In this document: one piece after another, positions 1-7,495 of the stretch | Numbering within the stretch: position 1 is the stretch's first letter | How the letters are laid out: each line of letters opens with the position of its first letter | Assembly (NCBI GenBank): GCA_051252415.1 | Contig: JBPOGA010000018.1 | Location: forward strand, 7,811 to 71,810 | Direction: 5' to 3' | From: JBPOFY01 sp051252415 | GTDB lineage: Bacteria > Verrucomicrobiota > Verrucomicrobiia > Opitutales > Coraliomargaritaceae | DNA length: 64,000 bases | Program-made: the position numbers and the translations under genes | The notes under the pieces: model-generated | The model's input: the letters and a program-made list of their open reading frames with translations, nothing else | Database searches by the model: none | Told to the model about the DNA's origin: nothing

Positions 1-1050
1 ATTCAGACCCCGATTTTTATGCCCGTCGGCACGCAAGCTACGGTTAAAGGGATGACGCCTACGCAGATCGAGGAAGTCGGTTCGCAGATTATTTTGGGCA
101 ATACCTACCATTTGAATATTCGCCCAGGTTCCGACTTGGTGAAGGAGATGGGTGGGCTACACAAGTTTATGAACTGGAAGGGCCCAATTCTGACGGACAG
201 TGGCGGCTTTCAAGTCTTCAGCCTTTCCAAGCTGCGTAAAATCACCGAAGAGGGGATTGAGTTTCGGTCGCACCTCGATGGGCGTAAGTTATTTCTCGGG
301 CCGCAAAATTGCTACGAGATCCAGAAGAATCTCGATACCGATATCGCCATGGTGCTCGACGAGTGTCCGCCGTATCCTTGTGAACGCGAGGAATGTGAAG
401 CTGCCGTGGCACGCACGATTCGCTGGGCTGGTGAGTTTCTTGAGCACGCCACCAACGATGGATTTATTGAGTCAGGGCACCACGTGTTTGGTATCATTCA
501 AGGCTCGGTTTATGATGATCTGCGCCAGCATTGCGGACGCGAACTCGCCAAGATGGATTTTCCGGGTTATGCGATCGGCGGGGTGAGTGTTGGTGAGCCG
601 GAAGAAGAGATGATCCGTCAAGTCGCCGCGACCGCACCCGTGATGCCAAAAGAAAAACCGCGCTACGTGATGGGGGTTGGCACGCCGCCGCAGCTTTTGA
701 AAATGGTCGGGCTGGGGATGGATATGTTCGATTGTGTGATGCCTACGCGTTTGGCGCGTCATGCCGCAGTGTTCACACCAGATGGTGTGCTCAATCTAAA
801 GAACGAGCGCTTTAAGTTGGATCCCAAGCCGATCATGGATGCCGATAATTACACTTGCCGGAATTTCAGCCGCGCTTACCTGCGCCACCTTGTGATGGCG
901 AAAGAGTTACTCGCACACACGCTGCTTTCGATCCACAATACGCATTTCTTCTTGGACCTCATGGAGCAAGCCCGTGCGCATATTGAAGCCGGCGACTACG
1001 CCAGTTGGAGCGCTGCCTGGATTGAGCGCTATAATGCGGGCGATAAGTAG
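1..1050 (+). CDS. tgt: Queuine tRNA-ribosyltransferase, 5'-truncated by the window edge
   Basis: Exchanges guanine-34 of GUN-anticodon tRNAs for the queuine precursor. The reading frame is open from base 1, and the residues before the first ATG (TPIF, then MPVGT) match the usual Tgt N-terminal region, so the true start lies upstream of the window. Visible family motifs are TDSGGFQVFSL, GGVSVGEP, MGVGTPPQLL and the nucleophile region DMFDCVMPTR. The C-terminal zinc site is odd: the family normally shows CDCYTC followed later by a His, but here the stretch is ADNYTCRNFSRAYLRHL, so two of the three Cys are Ala and Asn; the final Cys and the IHNTHFF His remain. Otherwise full length at the 3' end. 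Identity is secure; metal binding is in doubt. Confidence 0.95.
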   Translation: MQTPIFMPVGTQATVKGMTPTQIEEVGSQIILGNTYHLNIRPGSDLVKEMGGLHKFMNWKGPILTDSGGFQVFSLSKLRKITEEGIEFRSHLDGRKLFLGPQNCYEIQKNLDTDIAMVLDECPPYPCEREECEAAVARTIRWAGEFLEHATNDGFIESGHHVFGIIQGSVYDDLRQHCGRELAKMDFPGYAIGGVSVGEPEEEMIRQVAATAPVMPKEKPRYVMGVGTPPQLLKMVGLGMDMFDCVMPTRLARHAAVFTPDGVLNLKNERFKLDPKPIMDADNYTCRNFSRAYLRHLVMAKELLAHTLLSIHNTHFFLDLMEQARAHIEAGDYASWSAAWIERYNAGDK

Positions 1051-1096
1051 AAGGCCTTAATCTTATTCTTAATCCTCTCTGGCTTTCAGAGATGAA

Positions 1097-1195
1097 AAGG
1101 TAGCGGCGGTCGTCCCTGACCGCCATTACAGTGTTGTATGCTTTGAGAGGCTTCCTATCTGACGTGTGGCGCGGAGAGACCCGCGCCGCTACCTT
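1097..1195. repeat. Palindromic intergenic repeat with 12-bp inverted ends
   Basis: The ends AAGGTAGCGGCG (1097-1108) and CGCCGCTACCTT (1184-1195) are perfect inverted repeats. Inside each end is a hairpin, GGCGGTC-GTCCCT-GACCGCC and GGCGCGG-AGAGAC-CCGCGCC. The same architecture with other stem sequences recurs at 52.7, 61.9-62.3, 62.7 and 63.8 kb. Just before it (about 1056-1078) lies a CTTAATC-rich fragment resembling the palindrome at 52070-52140. No coding capacity is seen. Confidence 0.75.
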
Positions 1196-1255
1196 CGTGG
1201 TTAAAGATCAAGTCACTCGTTGTATGGTAGGCAGTGACGGTTACGCCGTAAAAAT

Positions 1256-1430
1256 CCGCCCCTATTGGGGACGGCTTTTGTTTAAATCGTTTATGAAAAC
1301 TTATGCTTTGGCGCTTTTGTAGTTTTCTTCAGCTGTGTTCCAGTCGACGACGTTCCAGAATACTTCGACGTGTCTTGGACGAAGGTTCCGGTTCTTCAGG
1401 TAGTGAGTATGCTCCCAAAGTTCGGCCAGT
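1256..1430 (-). pseudogene. Decayed 3' end of a superoxide dismutase gene plus its terminator
   Basis: On the minus strand this stretch still translates to LWEHTHYLKNRNLRPRHV and continues EVFWNVVDWNTAEENY before a TAA at 1301-1303. It mirrors the last ~40 residues of the intact SodA encoded at 4425-5051, including the ligand-containing WEH motif. The downstream terminator is also copied in degenerate form (CCGCCCC-TATT-GGGGACGG, 1256-1275, against 4371-4405). Similarity is lost upstream of about 1430, where an indel breaks the frame. This is a remnant of a duplicated or replaced sod gene, not a functional gene. Confidence 0.85.
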
Positions 1431-1564
1431 GACTCCCAACGCCCACAAAAATGAAAGTAATGCTATTCAGCATTTGTTTCCTGTGGTTTATTGGCTTAAG
1501 TATCTAACTTTTAAACCCTAAACATGAATGAGGTGATCACTTCCTCGAACTTACCACTCTGAAT

Positions 1565-3220
1565 ATGTCACATACGAACGACGACTCTTTTACTTCGAAT
1601 ACAGGCAATGGATCTACGACGAAGTCTAATGCGAAGTTTTCAATCTGTAAAGATGGGCAGAGCTACGGTCCTTTTCATTGGAAGTTGATTGTTGAATTTA
1701 GTGAATTCGAGTTGTTGCCTGGTTTTACGTATGCGTATGAGGGAACGGAAATTGCGCCTGTTTCCGACTTGGTAAACGCGGCGGGGATTCCGCCGACAGT
1801 GGGCATCAATACTATTTTATTAGCGAGCGCTGAGGGGGGTGGCACTTGCACTCAGGATCTTAGCCAGACTTTGGATAAACTTGGTTTTCCTAGGAAGTGT
1901 GCAGGGATTTCGGGCGAGTTGGCGGAACATTTAGTTAAGCGACTACAAATGTCAGACGAGGCATTGGCTGCCGAGGATCCTAAATTTGTGATGTCTCCAA
2001 TCCCGCTCGCTAATTCGGCGGATGGGGAGCCTTGCGAACCTACACATGAGCCCGAGGAAATTGAGCAAGACCTTGTTGAAGAAGCGCCGACAGTTGGCGC
2101 AGATATTGTAGAGCAAAGCATTGCTGAGACAGCGCCTGTAGTTTCGTCAGAAGCCGCCGAGGAAGATCCACCAGAAGAAGTGCTTGCTGCTGCGCCGGAA
2201 GAGATGCTTGAAATGCTCTCCGCAGATAAGGGTGATTCTAGTGAACTTGAGGGGGAGTCTGAAGAAGATGCGGCCGAAGCGGCGCTTACAGATGTTCCTG
2301 ATGCGATTCGAGAATTACTCGCGGGTGATGCTGTCTCTGGTGATGAAGATGATCCTGATTATGATCCCCAGAAGAAGGGGAATGGTGGATTATTGGTTAC
2401 AGGTGGCGTATTGGCGCTTCTGATTGCAGGTGGAAGTTATTTTTTATGGCAGATGGTTGCTGGCTCTGCAGAGTTGGATACTCAGGCCGTTACTGAAGTT
2501 GCTGAGGCACCAGTTGAGCAATCAGCGGACATGTCTGGATCAGATGTGGAACCAGAAATAGAGGGCGGCATAGTTCCTGAGCCAGTCGCTAATGAGGTAG
2601 TCATCGCCGATACAACTGAGAGTGAGACTGTTCAGCCACAGCTCGCTCCAGCTGAGAAAATGCCGGAAACTCTGTCGGTAGCTGAAGTAAAGGAGGCCGA
2701 GGGTCTAGTCGCGGAAGAGGTGAGTGAGGGGCCTATTGAGACTGCTATCGATGAGACGATTGCCGAATCGGTCAATTCAGTAGGACTCGTTGATCCCGAG
2801 AGCGAAAAACTTTCCTCTGAGGTGACTGTTTTAGAGCCGACAGAGACTTCGACTGATATGGCAGAGACGTCCGACATGCCTGCTGAAATAGTCGAACCTA
2901 CCAATCTGATTTCTGAGCCTGAAGTTGCTGGCATCGATATGCCTGAGATTGAATCTGTAAGTAGTGAAGAAGTTCCCGTAGAGATGGCAGACACTGATGG
3001 CGATGAAGTGGCTTCTGCAGTTTCAATACCTGCCGAGGTGGTTCAATCTGAACCAGAGACCATAGCTACATTTACAGCAGAGCCAGTCGTGACGCCGACT
3101 GCTCCAGTGGCACCTGTTGTCGCACCGACACCAAGGCCACAGGCGAGGGAGACATCGAAAAAAGTTGCTCCCAAGCCTGCAGCTGTGGAGAAGTTTCCTG
3201 ATTACGTCCCCAGCTTTTAG
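1565..3220 (+). CDS. GYF-like domain membrane protein with long acidic region
   Basis: 551 residues; not recognised as a named family member. Residues about 25-70 (KDGQSYGPFHWKLIVEF and following) have the pattern of a bacterial GYF_2-type domain, which usually binds proline-rich peptides or sits at the cytoplasmic face of membrane proteins. A second small globular part spans roughly 75-145. A strongly acidic Glu/Ala-rich linker follows, then one clear membrane segment at about 274-298 (GGLLVTGGVLALLIAGGSYF), then some 240 residues rich in Glu, Thr, Ser and Val with almost no positive charge, and a basic Pro/Lys/Arg tail ending DYVPSF. The topology suggests a single-pass protein with the GYF part inside and an acidic stalk outside. 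No signal peptide. It stands alone, convergent with the barrel gene 12 bp downstream. Confidence 0.7.
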   Translation: MSHTNDDSFTSNTGNGSTTKSNAKFSICKDGQSYGPFHWKLIVEFSEFELLPGFTYAYEGTEIAPVSDLVNAAGIPPTVGINTILLASAEGGGTCTQDLSQTLDKLGFPRKCAGISGELAEHLVKRLQMSDEALAAEDPKFVMSPIPLANSADGEPCEPTHEPEEIEQDLVEEAPTVGADIVEQSIAETAPVVSSEAAEEDPPEEVLAAAPEEMLEMLSADKGDSSELEGESEEDAAEAALTDVPDAIRELLAGDAVSGDEDDPDYDPQKKGNGGLLVTGGVLALLIAGGSYFLWQMVAGSAELDTQAVTEVAEAPVEQSADMSGSDVEPEIEGGIVPEPVANEVVIADTTESETVQPQLAPAEKMPETLSVAEVKEAEGLVAEEVSEGPIETAIDETIAESVNSVGLVDPESEKLSSEVTVLEPTETSTDMAETSDMPAEIVEPTNLISEPEVAGIDMPEIESVSSEEVPVEMADTDGDEVASAVSIPAEVVQSEPETIATFTAEPVVTPTAPVAPVVAPTPRPQARETSKKVAPKPAAVEKFPDYVPSF

Positions 3221-3232
3221 TGGTCAGGTAAA

Positions 3233-4135
3233 TTAGAAGATATAAGCGACTCCCAGATAAATTGTTTCCTGTTTAGGAACGTCTTTACCAGCATACGTGT
3301 ATTTCACACCGCCATCGACTAGAAAGCGTGGGGTCACGCGGTAAGTGGCAAGCGCCCGTAGCTCATAGGCGCGTGGTTTTTCAGTTAAATAAGCTGTGCC
3401 TGTCACTGAGGATGGTGTGCCTGTGGTTTTTCTGTTTTGAGAAAATTGATGACCCAGTGTTAGCTTTAAGTCGCCCATAACTTTTGAAATTTCGTAGTCC
3501 AGAATTAGGCGATCACCCAGTGAGAAGCTTGGGAAGAGCGGATGAGACACGTCATTTTCGTAAAATTGATAACCGAGCGTGAGCGCATGCTCAAATCCTG
3601 CTAAGTCGAACTTGCCTTTAACTGAAAGTGTGAGGCTGTCGGATCCATCTGTGACTGGGAGAATGTTGGCGTCTGCAAAACTGCCGTCCTTGAAATCGTC
3701 ATCGACGTTAAACATGTAGCGCGCTTCGAAGCGAAGGCGAAATGGGTTGTAGGTCGTTTCATAGCCAATCGCGAAAGGGATTTCGCGTAGTTCTACATTG
3801 GAGTCCGTGTCGGGGACACCTAAGCCGAGTCCGTTCGTATTTACTTCCGCGCTACTCGTGTAGAGGCCAGTGCCGAGGTAAAAACCTGCGCGTGAGATAT
3901 ATACAACATCTAGCGTGTAGTTGTAGAAAGTGTATTCGCCGTCGAAATCATCGAATACGGCCGAGGCAAATGAGTTGTAGCCAGAGTGGTAGTCATCTGC
4001 TGATTGATAAGAAACCGCTACACGAGAGTAGAGATTGCCGGAGAACAAGCTTTTGGACTCTTCACGTGTTTGCGTTTGAGCAATGAGTGATGAGCCGAGC
4101 AAGCTTAAGAGTAGTGTCGTGATGGCTAGTTTCAT
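3233..4135 (-). CDS. Outer-membrane beta-barrel protein (unassigned)
   Basis: 300 residues with a classical signal peptide (MKLAITTLLLSLLGSSLIAQ). The mature part is a series of alternating amphipathic strands typical of a transmembrane barrel, such as LYSRVAVSYQSAD, FAIGYETTYNPFRLRFEARYMF and ALTLGYQFYE. The protein ends YLGVAYIF, with the terminal Phe expected of a BAM substrate. Size fits a 12- to 16-strand pore or a channel-like barrel. There is no plug or receptor domain, so a TonB receptor is unlikely. It converges on the acidic GYF-like gene and is preceded by about 180 bp of AT-rich leader. Substrate unknown. Confidence 0.75.
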   Translation of the reverse strand: MKLAITTLLLSLLGSSLIAQTQTREESKSLFSGNLYSRVAVSYQSADDYHSGYNSFASAVFDDFDGEYTFYNYTLDVVYISRAGFYLGTGLYTSSAEVNTNGLGLGVPDTDSNVELREIPFAIGYETTYNPFRLRFEARYMFNVDDDFKDGSFADANILPVTDGSDSLTLSVKGKFDLAGFEHALTLGYQFYENDVSHPLFPSFSLGDRLILDYEISKVMGDLKLTLGHQFSQNRKTTGTPSSVTGTAYLTEKPRAYELRALATYRVTPRFLVDGGVKYTYAGKDVPKQETIYLGVAYIF

Positions 4136-4370
4136 AGTGATTATTTTTGGTAGTAGGATAGGGTTAACTATTTATGGGCACACTAAGGTGGAGCCCCTAA
4201 TGATAGATAGCTCTTTTTTGGTTTTGTGCAAACAACGACGTATATTCTTTTAAAAGTGAGTTTGTTGAATGCGCTTTTACTCCTTTTGGGGATCACAGCC
4301 GACTGAACAGTTGCTGCTCAAAAGTAGTCAAGGTCGAGTCGCTCATTGGATGGAAAGCCGAAATCGTCAC

Positions 4371-4405
4371 AAAAAAAGCCGCCCCTTGTTTGGGACGGCT
4401 TTTGT
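4371..4405 (-). terminator. Rho-independent terminator of sodA
   Basis: Read on the minus strand, a GC stem (AAAAGCCGTCCC with GGGGCGGCTTTT) around a short AAACAA loop is followed by a T run. It sits about 20 bp past the sodA stop. A degenerate copy accompanies the sod remnant at 1256-1275. Confidence 0.85.
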
Positions 4406-4424
4406 TTAAATCGTTTTTGAAAAC

Positions 4425-5051
4425 TTACGCTTTTGCGCCTTTGTAGTTTTCTTCGGCTGCGCTCCAGTCGACAACGTTCCAGAATGCTTCGATGTAGCTT
4501 GGACGAAGGTTTTGATACTTGAGGTAGTAAGCGTGCTCCCAAACATCGAGGCCGATGACTGGCTTGCCTTCAACTTCAGCAACACCGCTCATGCATGGGC
4601 AGTCTTGGTTTGGAGTGGAAGTCACTGCGAGGGAACCGTCTGCCTTGACGATGAGCCATGCCCAGCCGGAACCGAAACGTGTCATGCCTGCTTTAGCAAA
4701 AGCTTCTTTGAATGCGTCAAAACCGCCGAGCTCTGCGTCGATCGCAGCTGCGAGCTCACCTGTAGGTGCGCCGCCGCCATTTGGGCTGAGGATCTTCCAG
4801 AAGAAAGAGTGGTTGGCGTGGCCACCACCGTTGTTGCGCACGGCGCCGCGCTTTTCAGCAGGAACTGCATCAAGGTTGCCGATGATTTCGCAAAGGCTCT
4901 TATCTTCAAGGCCAGTGCCTTCGAGCGCTGCGTTTAAATTCGTGACGTAAGCATTGTGATGCTTGTCGTGGTGGATTTCCATTGTGCGAGCGTCGAAGTG
5001 TGGTTCGAGCGCATCGTTTGCGTATGGGAGTGCTGGTAGTTCGTGAGCCAT
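4425..5051 (-). CDS. sodA: Superoxide dismutase, Mn/Fe family
   Basis: Converts superoxide to peroxide and oxygen; cytoplasmic, since no signal peptide is present. The 208 residues match the family length. The four metal ligands are visible: H27 (EIHHDKHH), H81 (GGGHANHSFFW), D169 and H173 (DVWEHAYY). Gly77 before the second ligand and Gln149 in NQD are the residues usually seen in the Mn-type rather than the Fe-type, so manganese or cambialistic use is likely, though sequence alone cannot settle it. Monocistronic, with its own terminator. A 3' fragment of a second copy survives 3 kb away at 1256-1430. Confidence 0.95.
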   Translation of the reverse strand: MAHELPALPYANDALEPHFDARTMEIHHDKHHNAYVTNLNAALEGTGLEDKSLCEIIGNLDAVPAEKRGAVRNNGGGHANHSFFWKILSPNGGGAPTGELAAAIDAELGGFDAFKEAFAKAGMTRFGSGWAWLIVKADGSLAVTSTPNQDCPCMSGVAEVEGKPVIGLDVWEHAYYLKYQNLRPSYIEAFWNVVDWSAAEENYKGAKA

Positions 5052-5153
5052 ATATAGTTATTTTCTAGGTTTAGTTCTTGAGAGAGTTGGAAAAGATGAG
5101 TGTCGAATGGTGTTCTGTCAAATGAGTGATGACGGAATTTCTCGATAACCTGC

Positions 5154-7472
5154 TCAAGGAGTTTCGCTCGCGAGCGCTTGAAGGAAGGCTTTGGCTGCGT
5201 TGGCTCGGGAGGTGGGATAGCGGAAGCTGCGATAGCTCCAACCGTCATTGAGGGAGGGGAGCCCTGTGTCGAGCGCGGGGGAGACCTCTGCGATGGCGGC
5301 AGACCAGTTGGAGAGGTCGCTGCTGCCGCGGATTTGGTAGTCGATCCCGTGGATGCTCGCCGCAAGGGATGAAGCGCCTGAGAAGTTCGCTCCGTCACGA
5401 ATCGCAAGGGTAAGCGTGAAGTAGTCGGCACTGGCGATGTTTATAAATGCGGTGCGCGATCTACTGTCGCTGGTTGCCGAGTTCGGGTTGCCGTCGAAGG
5501 CGAATTCTTCGAAGTTGCTGCGACCGTCGCCATCGGGATCGTCGGTTGGGGCGTCGTTGACATCGAGAGTCAGGCCTTTTTCGGCCGCCCATAGATCGAA
5601 CGCACTGGGTTTCGTTCCAGTGATCTGAACGTTATCAATAGCGATGCCATCGGAGGTCGCGGCGAAGTTGTCGTATTGATTGAAGCGAATTTGGAAAGTG
5701 TCGGTGTAACTCCAACCGAGTGCTGCGATGGCGGCATCGAGATCGATTGCGATCGTTTCGAAATTGCTGCCGAGTGAGCGTAGGCTTTGAACTTCATACC
5801 ACTCGTTGCTGTCTGCTGAGCGGCTGATGGCAACGCCGTCGAAGTCGGCTCCGTCGATGAAGGGTGCAGCAGGTGGGCCGTGTGATTCATCGCCGAATTC
5901 TTTGGCGTCGAATTGCAGCACCACGTCTTGCCAATCTTGGAGGTCGAGCGTGAGTGTCAGTTCGTTTCGAGCGTAATTTTCCGTGTCGGAAACGCTATCG
6001 TCGAGTAGTGCTTGATACGTGCCAGAGGGGGCATTTAAATTGGTGACTTGAGTGCGATAGGTGCCCGTCCCTGAGACTGTCCATGCGGCTGAGAATGCGC
6101 CGCTCTCGAAGTCGTCGGCGAAGGCGAGTGCTGTGATGGATGCATTGACTGGCACAGCTGAATAGTTGCCATTGCTTGTGTTGGTGAGTCGAAGCTCATC
6201 TTGATAGCGCCCCGGGTTTAGTGCCAGACCCGCGGCATTCAGGCTGATTTGAATAGTGACTTCGGCTGCAGGCGCGAGTAACCCCGAACTGACATCTAAG
6301 TCGAGCCATGCAGGTGCGTCTGCGGTCCAGGGAATCGTGACCGCGGAGTCATTGCGAATCGTGTAGCTGGCGTCCGATGTGGTGAACGCATCATTGCCGA
6401 TTTTGAGTGCTGTGAACGCAGTGCTCGGTGAGAGTGTGAGTGCTTCTAGACCAGGATTCAGTTCGCCGATTAGACCATCCATCTGGATGGTCGCTCGTCC
6501 ACCGGTGGCTTCCCAAAAGTTGTAAATCGTGCTGCCGTTATCACCTGCGAGTGAAAATGCTGCGGCGTCGGCATCCATCTGATCCCAAGTGGCTTCGCTG
6601 ACGGGACCGTCGGTGAGAAGCACCACTAAAGTGCGGAAGTTCTTTTGACTACTGACAGTATCAGGAGTGCGTGCACCTTCTGCAGTAGTGACGTCGCCAA
6701 TGGTGACGGTGTTGATGGCTGTGGCGGTGAAAATACCCTGTGATGCATCTTCCCATGCAGCGCCTACTGCGACTTTGATGGGATCGACTTCGTTGGTTGG
6801 GATCAGCCCCATGATGTAGAGCTCGATTTGAGAGTAGGGTAGAGCGTTTCCGCCGTTAGCGAATGTGCCGAAGCTCGTTCTACCGTTTAAGCCATCGGCA
6901 TCATAACGTCCACTGCCGAGATCGACGAGAGACCCAGGCAACCAGCCGCCAAGCTGTCCACCGACACTGGCGAATCCCCAGTGGGCACCACTGTTGTAGA
7001 TCGGGCCGAGCCGATTGCCCCAACGGTGCATGATTTCGTGCAAACTGGGACCGCCGCGCAATGTGCTCGGTTGCGTTAGATGGATTACGCTTTGTAATTG
7101 TCCCGCCGAACCATAGGAAGCGCTGTTGTCGAAAGTGCTTTGGCCGATTCCTTGAATGTCGTTACGGACGCCAAAGTGTCGTCCGCCTCCGCCGTTTTCA
7201 GTGACATTATCGATGAACAAGATGAAGTCATATACGTCGCCGAAATGTTCAAAGATTCGATTGGCTGAGCGTTGGGCGTCGAGCGAACTTTCGGAAAAGT
7301 TATCCCAAAGAGAGAACTCATCAGAACCGATTTCCAAGGCACAGACCCTACCTCGTGGATCAACCAGCAAGTGGTGGTCGGAGCCTTCGATGATGATCGG
7401 CGCGGAGGGTGCTGCAAAGAGATTTCCCGCGACAAATAAGATCGCTAGGTATTGGTGCCAGTGATGAATCAT
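5154..7472 (-). CDS. Secreted zincin-like multidomain protein with shared C-terminal module
   Basis: 772 residues with a signal peptide (MIHHWHQYLAILFVAGNLFA). The N-terminal third carries an HEXXH motif, HEIMHRWGN with H145, E146 and H149, followed by SGAHWGF, as in metalloprotease-like zincins; I do not recognise the exact peptidase family. A beta-sandwich segment follows (about 340-440), then a jelly-roll-like region (about 455-620) that could bind glycans. The last ~140 residues contain a calcium-loop-like DPDGDGRSNFEEFAFDGNP motif and end LQALASETP. This module also ends the giant neighbour encoded at 7496-15106, 23 bp away in the same direction. The two probably form one operon of surface or exported proteins. 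A proteolytic role is an inference. Confidence 0.8.
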   Translation of the reverse strand: MIHHWHQYLAILFVAGNLFAAPSAPIIIEGSDHHLLVDPRGRVCALEIGSDEFSLWDNFSESSLDAQRSANRIFEHFGDVYDFILFIDNVTENGGGGRHFGVRNDIQGIGQSTFDNSASYGSAGQLQSVIHLTQPSTLRGGPSLHEIMHRWGNRLGPIYNSGAHWGFASVGGQLGGWLPGSLVDLGSGRYDADGLNGRTSFGTFANGGNALPYSQIELYIMGLIPTNEVDPIKVAVGAAWEDASQGIFTATAINTVTIGDVTTAEGARTPDTVSSQKNFRTLVVLLTDGPVSEATWDQMDADAAAFSLAGDNGSTIYNFWEATGGRATIQMDGLIGELNPGLEALTLSPSTAFTALKIGNDAFTTSDASYTIRNDSAVTIPWTADAPAWLDLDVSSGLLAPAAEVTIQISLNAAGLALNPGRYQDELRLTNTSNGNYSAVPVNASITALAFADDFESGAFSAAWTVSGTGTYRTQVTNLNAPSGTYQALLDDSVSDTENYARNELTLTLDLQDWQDVVLQFDAKEFGDESHGPPAAPFIDGADFDGVAISRSADSNEWYEVQSLRSLGSNFETIAIDLDAAIAALGWSYTDTFQIRFNQYDNFAATSDGIAIDNVQITGTKPSAFDLWAAEKGLTLDVNDAPTDDPDGDGRSNFEEFAFDGNPNSATSDSRSRTAFINIASADYFTLTLAIRDGANFSGASSLAASIHGIDYQIRGSSDLSNWSAAIAEVSPALDTGLPSLNDGWSYRSFRYPTSRANAAKAFLQALASETP

Positions 7473-7495
7473 TGAGATGTATTTGTGATGAATGA

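Noticed and set aside
1131..1322. Short plus-strand frames in the tgt-GYF gap (1131-1322, 1303-1521)
   Set aside because: The first runs through a palindromic repeat and the second is antisense to the sod remnant.
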